DNA of 64,000 nucleotides from an uncultured Arthrobacter sp. GTDB lineage: Bacteria; Actinomycetota; Actinomycetes; Actinomycetales; Micrococcaceae. Under the pieces are notes generated by a model. That model saw only the letters and a list, made by a program, of their open reading frames with translations. It was not told where the DNA came from and searched no databases. This document shows positions 17,047 through 24,366 of the stretch, piece after piece. The position numbers and the translations under genes were made by a program. Position 1 is the stretch's first letter. Every line of letters begins with the position of its first letter. The DNA lies in NCBI RefSeq assembly GCF_947493765.1, contig NZ_CANLSZ010000009.1:33654-97653 (forward strand), in the 5' to 3' direction.

Positions 17047-17480
17047 TGACACGCCAGTTCCCCCTCGCAGGCCTGCTCAGGCTGCGACACCTCCGCGAGG
17101 ACCAGGCCGCAGGGTCCCTGGCTCTCGCCAACGAGAAGCTCCGGACCTCACGCGCCCGCACCGAGGGTGTCAGCGAGGTCCTCGATACCACGGACCTCGA
17201 TCCTTCGGGCTCGGCCTCGCTGCACGCGGTGGCCGCCGCCCGGGCCTCCGCCCGCAGCATGCTCGCCGATCTGCAGGCCCTCGAGGTCGAGCTGCGCTCC
17301 GAGCAGGACCGCGCCCAGGACCGCTACCGTGCGGCCCGTGCCGAGACCGTGGGTCTGGAGAAGCTCGAGGAGCGCCATCGCGACACCGAGGCCACCGCCA
17401 TGATCGGTGCGGAGCAGCTGGTCCTCGACGAGCTCGCCACCACCGGTGCGGGTCGCCGGAGCGGGGAGGCACGGCCATGA
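17046..17480 (+). CDS. fliJ: Flagellar export protein FliJ
   Basis: Central-stalk-like coiled-coil protein of the FliI ATPase and escort of export chaperones. The 144-aa product begins MTRQFPLAGLLRLRHLREDQ, matching the 'F.L..LL.lR...E' FliJ start, and is a long charged helix with Arg/Glu/Ala heptads throughout. The start overlaps the fliI stop (TGATG). The stop overlaps the following hydrolase start. Confidence 0.88.
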   Translation: MTRQFPLAGLLRLRHLREDQAAGSLALANEKLRTSRARTEGVSEVLDTTDLDPSGSASLHAVAAARASARSMLADLQALEVELRSEQDRAQDRYRAARAETVGLEKLEERHRDTEATAMIGAEQLVLDELATTGAGRRSGEARP

Positions 17481-18286
17481 TGACCGACGCCGTCAGCCGG
17501 GTCCAGCAGATCCAGTCCACCCTCGGGATGCTCGCGGCGCCCGCCGTGCGTGCCGCGTCCTCGTCGACCACCGCGGCGGGTGCCGGGACCACCGCCGGTA
17601 CGTCCTCGACGAGCGCGACGACGCGCACGGCCCAGACCGCCCCCGCGACACCGGGCGGGTCTGCTGCCGGGACCTCGAAGAACGCCGTGGCCTCGGGCGA
17701 CCTGTTCGCCGATGCGCTCGCGGAGGCGACGGCTCCCGCCGTCGTGGAGGACGTCGCACCCGCGCCCGCGGCGGATCCGGCACCTGACGTGGTGCCCGCG
17801 CCGTCGTCCTCCGACGTCGACCGGGTCATCGCGGCGGCCAAGGCCTACGAGGGTGTGCCCTACGTGTGGGGCGGCACCGATCCGGCCGTGGGCCTCGACT
17901 GCTCCGGGTTCCTGCAGCGTGCCTATGCCGACATCGGCATCGAGATCCCGCGCGTGACCTGGGACCAGATGAACGCCGGCACGCAGGTCTCCTCCCTCGC
18001 CGAGGCGCAGCCCGGGGACCTCCTGTTCAGCTTCGACGGCGGTCACGTCTCCATGTACCTGGGCGGCGGCAAGGCGATCGATGCCCCGCAGCCCGGCTCG
18101 AACGTCGCCGTGCGCGACATGTGGGAGACCGACGCCAACATCACCACCATCCGCCGTATCCTGCCCGGGGGATCGGCCTCCGTGGCGCCTGCTCCGGTGT
18201 CCGCTGCCACGGCACCCGTGTCCGATCCCGCCGTCGACGAGGCACTCGCCACCCAGGCCGCCTTCCTCGCGAGCATGGCCCGATGA
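17477..18286 (+). CDS. NlpC/P60 peptidoglycan endopeptidase in flagellar operon
   Basis: Predicted cell-wall hydrolase of peptidase family C40, 269 aa. Residues 1-110 are Ala/Thr/Pro-rich and probably an export and linker region; no classical signal peptide is visible, consistent with export through the flagellar gate. The catalytic domain starts near 112 (VDRVIAAAKAYEGVPYVWGG) with nucleophile Cys142 in GLDCSGF, His190 in GGHVSMYLGGG and the IDAPQPG segment. Location between fliJ and fliK suggests that it opens peptidoglycan for the rod, the task of FlgJ in proteobacteria. ATG at 17477 or 17480 are both possible. Confidence 0.9.
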   Translation: MMTDAVSRVQQIQSTLGMLAAPAVRAASSSTTAAGAGTTAGTSSTSATTRTAQTAPATPGGSAAGTSKNAVASGDLFADALAEATAPAVVEDVAPAPAADPAPDVVPAPSSSDVDRVIAAAKAYEGVPYVWGGTDPAVGLDCSGFLQRAYADIGIEIPRVTWDQMNAGTQVSSLAEAQPGDLLFSFDGGHVSMYLGGGKAIDAPQPGSNVAVRDMWETDANITTIRRILPGGSASVAPAPVSAATAPVSDPAVDEALATQAAFLASMAR

Positions 18287-20268
18287 GTCCACTGCAGGGT
18301 CTGCCCGTCACACCGTCCCGCGATGCCCTGCGTACGGAGCGTCCTGTCGGCGGCACCCGGGACACGGGAGCGGCGTCGTCGTTCGGCGAGGCGTTCCGCA
18401 GGCATGCCCTGGCCGGGGCGGGGCATGCCTCCGACCCACGTCCCGGCACGACGGCGGACCGGGCCCGGGCCGGTACGGCCCCCGGGTTCCGCGGCGGACC
18501 CCCTGCCGGACCCGCGGCGCAGGGCAGGTCCACCCCGCGCGTCGGCGGGGACGTCGCGGGTGCACCGGCATCCCAGGCGCGGACGGGTGCGGTGACCAGT
18601 CAGGCGACCAGTCAGGCGACCAGTCAGGCGGTGCCTGGTCAGGCAGTGACCGATCAGGCAGTGACCGATGAGGCAGTGACCGATCACGCGGTGACCGACC
18701 ATGCAGGGCCGACCGCGACGGGACCGGCATCAGGCTCGGCATCAGCCTCGGCATCAGCCTCGGCAACGGACGAGAGCGCGGGTGGCGATGCCGGGCCGGC
18801 GACCACTGCGCCGATCACCTCTGCTCCGGTCACCTCTGCTCCGGTCACCACTGCGCCGATCCTCGAGGCGCGGGCCACCGCGCTGGCGCAGGCGACCGGA
18901 CCGGGAGACGCGGCTGCTCCTGGTGCGAGCGATGCCTCCGTCGGCGCAACGACGACGCCGTCGCCGGCGGGGCCCTCCACTCCTGCACTCCCTGCCGGGG
19001 CGGCCGGATCCCCGGACCCGGACGGGAGCGCGGAACGCGTGCCGGAGGAGCTGCCGGCGCCGTCGTCGGACCGGGGCGATTCCTCGTCGAACGCATCGGG
19101 AAGCCCCGTGTCCGGGCAGCAGGCAGCACCCTCGGTCGACCCGGGCACCGGCGCTGTCACGCCGGGACGGACAGCAACGCCGGCGACGCCGTCGGCCCCC
19201 GCAGCGCTGCCGGACGCCACGACCTCACCCGCGACCTCGGCCGATGCACGGACACCGGACGCCCCGCTGCCCGCGACCGGAGCGGCTCCGGCACATCCCT
19301 CGGCCGAGGCGGAGCCCGCCGGGTCCGCAGCCCCGGTGCCCGGCGGGACCCAGGTGGCGGGAGCAGGCGCAGCAGCTCCAGCAACCGCAGCCACCGTTTC
19401 TCCGGCGCGATCCACCGGAACGCCCGGAGCGGCGCGATCCGCACCGTCATCCACGTCCCCCGCCGCCGATACCAGCACCGGCACCGCTGTGGTCGAGGGC
19501 TCACGCGACCCGTTCGGTGTCGGTCTCGCCGCGGGTACGGCGACCGGCACCGGGCTGTCTACGGGCACCGGGCTCGTCGAGGGCGCGTCGGGCCCCGCCC
19601 GTGCAGTTCCTGCCGGTCCGGCGGGAGCAGCTGCGGCGCATGCTCCAGCCCCGGTCCCGGCAGGGGACCCGGGAGCAGCGGTCCCACCCGCCGTGACCGG
19701 AGGGGACGTGTCGCCTGCAGCGGAATCGGCCGACACCCCGGCGGTGCCGTCCGTCCGGTCCGATCTCCAGGCTCCCCTGACGCAGCAGGCAGCAGCTTCC
19801 GCTCCCGCTGCCGCGCCTGCAGCGGAAGCACCCGCACCGACACCCGGGACGGCCCGCACCCACGTCCCCCTGCCGCACCAGCTCGGCACCCCGGCGTTCG
19901 CGCTCGCCCAGGCTGCGGCCGAGGCCCCGGACGGCACGAGCACCATCACCGTCACCGTGGCACCCGACGATCTCGGTCCCATCACCATCCGGGCGAGCGT
20001 CTCGGCGGACGGGACGAGGATCGAGTTCTTCTCCTCCACCGACGGCGGCCGCGAGGCACTGAGGCAGTCCATGCCCGAGCTCCGGCGGGAAGCCTCGTCG
20101 TCGGGCCTGTCCGCCTCCCTCGATCTCGGCTCGGGCACACCCGAGGAGCGGCGGGACCCCGCACGTCCCGGGAACCAGCGCTTCCTCCGGAGCGAGCCCG
20201 AACCGGCTCCGCTCCGCGGCGCGGACCGACCACCAGTCGGCTCCTCGACCCTCGATCTCTTCGCCTGA
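18283..20268 (+). CDS. fliK: Flagellar hook-length control protein FliK
   Basis: Secreted ruler that measures the hook and triggers the switch of export specificity through FlhB. The 661-aa product has a very long Pro/Ala/Thr/Ser/Gly-rich disordered region (about 60-530) and a conserved C-terminal hook domain near 545-620 with STITVTVAPDDLGPITIRAS and LRQSMPELRREASSSGLSAS. The start ATG overlaps the hydrolase stop (ATGA). Four short in-frame tandem repeat arrays occupy about residues 104-194. It is followed by flgD and flgE, its functional partners. Confidence 0.92.
   Translation: MSPLQGLPVTPSRDALRTERPVGGTRDTGAASSFGEAFRRHALAGAGHASDPRPGTTADRARAGTAPGFRGGPPAGPAAQGRSTPRVGGDVAGAPASQARTGAVTSQATSQATSQAVPGQAVTDQAVTDEAVTDHAVTDHAGPTATGPASGSASASASASATDESAGGDAGPATTAPITSAPVTSAPVTTAPILEARATALAQATGPGDAAAPGASDASVGATTTPSPAGPSTPALPAGAAGSPDPDGSAERVPEELPAPSSDRGDSSSNASGSPVSGQQAAPSVDPGTGAVTPGRTATPATPSAPAALPDATTSPATSADARTPDAPLPATGAAPAHPSAEAEPAGSAAPVPGGTQVAGAGAAAPATAATVSPARSTGTPGAARSAPSSTSPAADTSTGTAVVEGSRDPFGVGLAAGTATGTGLSTGTGLVEGASGPARAVPAGPAGAAAAHAPAPVPAGDPGAAVPPAVTGGDVSPAAESADTPAVPSVRSDLQAPLTQQAAASAPAAAPAAEAPAPTPGTARTHVPLPHQLGTPAFALAQAAAEAPDGTSTITVTVAPDDLGPITIRASVSADGTRIEFFSSTDGGREALRQSMPELRREASSSGLSASLDLGSGTPEERRDPARPGNQRFLRSEPEPAPLRGADRPPVGSSTLDLFA
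18594..18862 (+). repeat. In-frame tandem repeat arrays inside fliK
   Basis: Four successive arrays: GACCAGTCAGGC, 12 bp x3 perfect (18594-18629); CAGGCAGTGACCGAT-type, 15 bp x4 (18640-18699); CTCGGCATCAGC-type, 12 bp x3 (18723-18758); TCTGCTCCGGTCACC-type, 15 bp x3 plus a partial unit (18805-18862). All units are multiples of three, giving peptides such as repeated Thr-Ser-Gln-Ala and Val-Thr-Asp-x-Ala. Confidence 0.93.
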
Positions 20269-20283
20269 TCCGAAAGGACTCCC

Positions 20284-20760
20284 ATGCCCATCGACCCGGT
20301 CGCGTCAGCGACCTTCGCCCCCACCGTGACACCCCCTGCCGGCACCCAGAAACAGGCCATGGACTCCGAGGTCTTCATGTCGCTGCTCGTGAGCCAGCTG
20401 CGCAACCAGGACCCCAGCGCACCCATGGACACGAACCAGATGATCGGCCAGACCACCCAGCTGGCCATGATGGAGAAGATCACCCAGATGACCGGGCTCA
20501 GCGAGGAGAACTTCCACCTCCAGATGCGGTCCTCGGCCGCCGCCCTGATCGGCAACGAGGTCTCCTACGAGGACGCCGACGGCGTCGTCGCGCAGGGTCT
20601 CGCAACAGCCGTCTCCTACAGCGGTCCGGTCCCCACGGTGACGATCGGCGGCAGGAGCATCCCCCTCGACCTCGTCTCCGGCGTCGGGACTCCGGTTTCA
20701 CCGACCTCACTGACCTCACCGACCCCCCTGACCTCACCGGCAGCGCCCCGCTCCTCCTGA
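20284..20760 (+). CDS. flgD: Flagellar hook assembly (scaffold) protein FlgD
   Basis: FlgD caps the growing hook and is shed when the hook is finished. The 158-aa product is short compared with enteric FlgD (about 230 aa) but keeps the conserved N-terminal region: FMSLLVSQLRNQDPSAPMDT followed by NQMIGQTTQLAMMEK, and the beginning of the Ig-like region. The C-terminus is a low-complexity Thr-Ser-Pro-Leu tail coded by a 9-bp tandem repeat, so the original C-terminal domain is probably lost or degenerated. CGAAAGG ribosome site precedes the ATG. Confidence 0.92.
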   Translation: MPIDPVASATFAPTVTPPAGTQKQAMDSEVFMSLLVSQLRNQDPSAPMDTNQMIGQTTQLAMMEKITQMTGLSEENFHLQMRSSAAALIGNEVSYEDADGVVAQGLATAVSYSGPVPTVTIGGRSIPLDLVSGVGTPVSPTSLTSPTPLTSPAAPRSS

Positions 20761-20798
20761 CCGGACCTCGCTGACCGGACCTCCCTGACCGAACTCCT
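20704..20798 (+). repeat. Degenerate tandem repeats at flgD 3' end
   Basis: A 9-bp unit (ACCTCACYG type) repeats four times at 20704-20739 and encodes the Leu-Thr-Ser/Pro tail of FlgD. A 14-bp unit (CTGACCGGACCTCG type) repeats three times at 20757-20798, and the flgD stop codon lies in its first copy. The remainder to flgE (20799-20860) is pyrimidine-rich without other features apart from the flgE ribosome site. Confidence 0.85.
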
Positions 20799-20860
20799 CC
20801 TCACCACGCTTCCCCGACCCACCCTCCTGCTCCACCCCTCCCGCACCGAAAGGCACCACC

Positions 20861-22027
20861 ATGCTTCGCTCGCTCTACTCCGGCATCTCGGGTCTCCGCT
20901 CGCACCAGACCATGCTCGACGTCACCGGCAACAACATCGCCAACGTCAACACCACGGGCTTCAAGGCCTCGGCGACGCAGTTCCAGGACACGCTCTCGCA
21001 GCTGACCAAGGGCGCGGGAGCGCCACAGGAGGCACTCGGCGGAACCAACCCCGCCCAGGTGGGACTCGGTGTCCAGGTGGCGGGCGTGATCACCAACTTC
21101 TCGCAGGGCTCCGCCCAGGCCACGGGCCGCGCCACCGACATGATGATCTCGGGCGACGGCTTCTTCATCACCCGCCAGGGCGGCGAGACCCTCTACACGC
21201 GGGCCGGCGCCTTCACGCCCGACGCCGAGGGGCGCCTGGTCACGCCGGACGGTTCGTTCGTGCAGGGCTGGCCCGCGGTCAACGGCGTGGTGCAGGAGGG
21301 CGGCGCGATCGGCGATCTGCGGACCACGCGGGGCGCGGTGTCGCCCGCTGAGGCCACGACGACGGCCCGCGTCTCGGGCAACCTGCCCTCCGATGCCGCG
21401 CAGCCGATCACGGTGGTGGAGGAGGCCTACGACGCCAACGGGGTCACGCGGCAGCTGGAGCTGACCTTCACCCGGGCGGGTGCGGGCTGGAACGTGAGCG
21501 GCCGCGACAGCAACGGAGCGGTCGGGACCGCGACGCTCACCATGACCAATGGACGGGCAGCTGCCGGATCCGCCATCACGGTGGGAGGCGTCGCGGTGGA
21601 CCTCTCGGCGGTGACCGGCTTCGCCGAGCTCAAGACCGTCTCCATCTCGGAGCGCAACGGCCGCACGGCCGGCACCCTCGAATCCTTCTCGGTCGGGGCG
21701 GACGGCACCCTGATCGGTGCCTTCAGCAACGGTGGCCGCCAGCCGCTGGGCCGCGTGGCCCTCGCCGGCTTCGTCAACCCCGCCGGCCTGGAGAAGGCCG
21801 GCGGCTCCGCCTACCGTGCCACGGCCAACTCGGGTGCCGGCGAGATCGGTGCCGCGGGGACCAACGGTCTGGGGCCGCTCGACGGCGGCACGCTCGAGAT
21901 GTCCAACGTGGACCTCTCGCAGGAGTTCACGAACCTGATCGTCGCCCAGCGCGGCTTCCAGGCGAACGCCCGGATCATCACGACGTCGGACGAAGTGCTG
22001 CAGGAGCTCGCCAACCTGAAGCGCTGA
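20861..22027 (+). CDS. flgE: Flagellar hook protein FlgE
   Basis: Structural subunit of the hook, 388 aa. It starts MLRSLYSGISGLRSHQTMLD with the GNNIANVNTTGFKAS signature and ends with the matching C-terminal helix (LIVAQRGFQANARIITTSDE, LQELANLKR). The central part holds the D1 domain (GDGFFITRQGGETLYTRAGA) and a beta-rich D2 domain. This is the only FlgE/FlgF/FlgG-type protein in the window, so it may be preceded directly by FlgB/FlgC in the rod. CGAAAGG ribosome site upstream, 100 bases after flgD. Confidence 0.95.
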   Translation: MLRSLYSGISGLRSHQTMLDVTGNNIANVNTTGFKASATQFQDTLSQLTKGAGAPQEALGGTNPAQVGLGVQVAGVITNFSQGSAQATGRATDMMISGDGFFITRQGGETLYTRAGAFTPDAEGRLVTPDGSFVQGWPAVNGVVQEGGAIGDLRTTRGAVSPAEATTTARVSGNLPSDAAQPITVVEEAYDANGVTRQLELTFTRAGAGWNVSGRDSNGAVGTATLTMTNGRAAAGSAITVGGVAVDLSAVTGFAELKTVSISERNGRTAGTLESFSVGADGTLIGAFSNGGRQPLGRVALAGFVNPAGLEKAGGSAYRATANSGAGEIGAAGTNGLGPLDGGTLEMSNVDLSQEFTNLIVAQRGFQANARIITTSDEVLQELANLKR

Positions 22028-22037
22028 TCCGGACCCG

Positions 22038-22080
22038 AGGGCCCCTGCCCCATGCCGACCCGGCGTGGGGCAGGGGCCCT
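22038..22080 (+). terminator. Perfect 15-bp stem-loop between flgE and flbD
   Basis: AGGGCCCCTGCCCCA (22038-22052) and its exact reverse complement (22066-22080) enclose a 13-base loop. It begins 11 bases after the flgE stop. There is no U-tract, so it could be a transcription attenuator, an mRNA 3'-end stabiliser for flgE, or a true terminator. Confidence 0.65.
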
Positions 22081-22219
22081 CCCGCGTCCCCGGGGCCCGC
22101 GTGGGCCCCGTCCCGCCCGCGCGGCGTGCCGGGCGCCTCCGGGCCTTACGCATCGGGGCCCACCTGCCGACAGTGACCGGAAGAGGCCCCGCCGGGGCGT
22201 CCCGACCCCAGGATGTCCG

Positions 22220-22567
22220 ATGATCGTGGTGACCCGGCTCAACGAGAGCCAGTTCGCGGTGAATCCCGACCTCATCGAGCGCATCCATGAGAATCCGGAC
22301 ACCACCCTGGTGATGATCGACGGCGCGAAGTACATCGTCACCGAGTCCCTCGACGAGGTGATCGACCTGATCGCCGCGTACCGGGCCCGCATCATCTCCC
22401 TCGCCCGCTTCGTTTCCGACGACCACGACCCGCACGGCCACACCGGGGACCATTCCCCGCGGCCGCTCGGGATCGTCCGCACGGTCCATCCGGGCGGCAC
22501 TCCCGAGCCACCCACCGACCACCCCGGCGCTGCTGCGCCCGTACCGCTTCGACCAAGGAACAGCTGA
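22220..22567 (+). CDS. flbD: FlbD/SwrD-family flagellar protein
   Basis: The first 65 residues (MIVVTRLNESQFAVNPDLIE, then RIHENPDTTLVMIDGAKYIV and ESLDEVIDLI) match the small FlbD family whose Bacillus member SwrD raises flagellar motor torque, probably by acting on the stator. Family members are usually 65-80 aa; here a His/Pro-rich tail of about 40 residues follows to 115 aa. The ATG follows AGGATG. Its stop overlaps the motA ATG, in keeping with a stator-related role. Confidence 0.9.
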   Translation: MIVVTRLNESQFAVNPDLIERIHENPDTTLVMIDGAKYIVTESLDEVIDLIAAYRARIISLARFVSDDHDPHGHTGDHSPRPLGIVRTVHPGGTPEPPTDHPGAAAPVPLRPRNS

Positions 22568-23406
22568 TGGATCCCGCAACAATCGTCGGTATTCTCATCG
22601 CCTTCGGCTCGCTGTACGCGATGATCACCCTGGAGCACGCCAGTGTCTCGGCGCTCCTGCTGCCGGCGCCCATGGTCCTGGTCTTCGGTGCCACCCTCGC
22701 CATCGGTATCGCCGGTGGCACGCTCAAGGACTTCATCGTGGCCGTCAAGGCCGTACCGCCGGCGATGAAGGGCAAGACCGTCCCGGCCCAGGACACGATC
22801 GACAGCGTGGTGGTGCTCGCCGAGAAGGCCCGCAGCGAGGGGCTCCTCGCCCTCGAGGAGGAGGCCAGCACCGCCACGGACCCCTTCCTGCGCGGCGCCC
22901 TGCAGAACATCGCCGACGGCACGGACGGCGACGAGCTGCGCGAGATCCTCGAGGACGAGATCGAGTCCGCCTCCCAGACCAACCGCACGGCCTCGAAGTT
23001 CTTCGCGAGCCTCGGCGGGTACGCCCCCACCGTGGGGATCATCGGGACGGTCGTCTCGCTGACCCACGTGCTGGAGAACCTCTCCAGCCCCGACAAGCTC
23101 GGCCCCATGATCGCCGCCGCGTTCGTGGCGACCCTGTGGGGGCTGCTCTCGGCGAACTTCCTCTGGCTGCCCATCGGCACACGCATCAAGCGCCTGGGCG
23201 AGATGGAGATCGCGCGCATGACTCTCCTCATGGAGGGCGTCCTCGCGGTACAGGCCGGGAGCCAGCCCCGCCTGCTCGGAGAGCGCCTGAAGGCCATGGT
23301 GCCGCAGCACGAGCAGGGCAAGAGCGGCAAGGCCGGCAAGGACGCCGGGAAGAAGGCGAAGGGCGCGGACGAGGCGATCACCGCGCAGGGCCAGGCCGCC
23401 GCGTGA
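22567..23406 (+). CDS. motA: Flagellar motor stator protein MotA
   Basis: Proton-channel stator subunit, 279 aa, with four membrane segments at about residues 4-22, 34-51, 148-170 and 181-202. The cytoplasmic loop carries the charged torque-generating residues, and the conserved GGYAPTVGIIGTVVSLTHVL segment of the third helix is intact. A Lys/Gly-rich C-terminal tail is unusual but short. AAGGA precedes the ATG, which overlaps the flbD stop. motB overlaps its end (GTGA). Confidence 0.95.
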   Translation: MDPATIVGILIAFGSLYAMITLEHASVSALLLPAPMVLVFGATLAIGIAGGTLKDFIVAVKAVPPAMKGKTVPAQDTIDSVVVLAEKARSEGLLALEEEASTATDPFLRGALQNIADGTDGDELREILEDEIESASQTNRTASKFFASLGGYAPTVGIIGTVVSLTHVLENLSSPDKLGPMIAAAFVATLWGLLSANFLWLPIGTRIKRLGEMEIARMTLLMEGVLAVQAGSQPRLLGERLKAMVPQHEQGKSGKAGKDAGKKAKGADEAITAQGQAAA

Positions 23407-24326
23407 GCAAACGCCCGCACCGCAAACGCGGCCAGGAGCACGCGGAGGAGCACCCGGACGAACGCTGGATGGCCTCCTACATGGACATGGTCACGGTGCT
23501 CATGTGCATGTTCATCGTGCTGTACGCGATGTCCTCCGTGGACCAGCAGAAGTTCGAGCAGTTGCGCGCCTCGCTCGCCACGGGTTTCGGGACCGTGGAG
23601 ACGGCCACCGTGGACACGGCCGAGGGCACCGTGGTCCCGGCCGACCGCGTCAACGACCAGGGCGAGTCGTTCGCCGGGGGAGCCGCGCTCGCGGACGCGG
23701 ACCCGGAGACGCAGAAGGACGAGCCGGGTGCCGCCGAGATCGCAGCACCGACGCCGTCGCCCCTGCCCTCGGCCGGGGGAGACGCCGCCGAGTCGGCGGG
23801 CGACCGCGAACGGGCGATCGCCGAGGTCGAGTCCCTCCGTGCCCTGCAGCAGCGGATCGCCGGTGAGCTCCGCGGCGACGAGCTCGACGAGGCCGTCCGC
23901 TTCGTCATCGACGAGCGGGGCCTGACCATCCGGCTCGTCAGCTCCGAGACCTTCTTCCTCCCGGACAGCGCCGAGCTGACCGACCAGACCCTCCGCGTCC
24001 TCAAGGTGGTGGGTCCCATCCTGGCGACCATCCCCAACGAGGTGGGGATCGAGGGGCACACGGCCCGCCTCCCCGCCTCCGTCCCGAGACCGCTCGACTG
24101 GGAACTGTCCACCGACCGCGCGGTCAACGTGGTGCGCCACCTGATCGACTCGGGCAAGGTCCCGTCCCCGCGCCTCTCGGCCATCGGCTACGGCGAGTCG
24201 CGCCCCCTGGCCCCCGGGACCAGCGAGGCCGAGCTCGAACTCAACCGGCGCGTGGACATCGTGGTCCACTCCGACGAACCCGAGAGCGTGCGCGCCCTCA
24301 TCCCGGAGATCACCGGCGGTCAGTGA
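23403..24326 (+). CDS. motB: Flagellar motor stator protein MotB
   Basis: Stator subunit that anchors MotA to peptidoglycan, 307 aa, GTG start overlapping motA. The single membrane helix (WMASYMDMVTVLMCMFIVLY) has the essential proton-carrying Asp at residue 28. An acidic linker (about 50-140) precedes a C-terminal OmpA-like peptidoglycan-binding domain with IEGHTARLP, LSTDRAVNVVRHLIDSGKV and the GYGESRPLAPGTSEAELELN block. Forty bases separate it from fliM; no fliL is present between them. Confidence 0.95.
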   Translation: MSKRPHRKRGQEHAEEHPDERWMASYMDMVTVLMCMFIVLYAMSSVDQQKFEQLRASLATGFGTVETATVDTAEGTVVPADRVNDQGESFAGGAALADADPETQKDEPGAAEIAAPTPSPLPSAGGDAAESAGDRERAIAEVESLRALQQRIAGELRGDELDEAVRFVIDERGLTIRLVSSETFFLPDSAELTDQTLRVLKVVGPILATIPNEVGIEGHTARLPASVPRPLDWELSTDRAVNVVRHLIDSGKVPSPRLSAIGYGESRPLAPGTSEAELELNRRVDIVVHSDEPESVRALIPEITGGQ

Positions 24327-24330
24327 TCCG

Positions 24331-24358
24331 CTAACACCTGGACGACGTCGGCCGATAG
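24331..24358 (+). promoter_or_regulatory. Sigma-28-like promoter of the fliM operon
   Basis: CTAAC at 24331-24335, 16-base spacer, CCGATAG at 24352-24358. The fliM GTG is at 24367, so the expected transcription start falls on or next to the start codon. Same motif as before flgN, fliC and flgB. Confidence 0.78.
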
Positions 24359-24366
24359 TCGACTGC

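Noticed and set aside
18594..18862. Repeats as a CRISPR-like array
   Set aside because: Units are 12-15 bp, contiguous, in frame and without spacers; they are coding tandem repeats of fliK.
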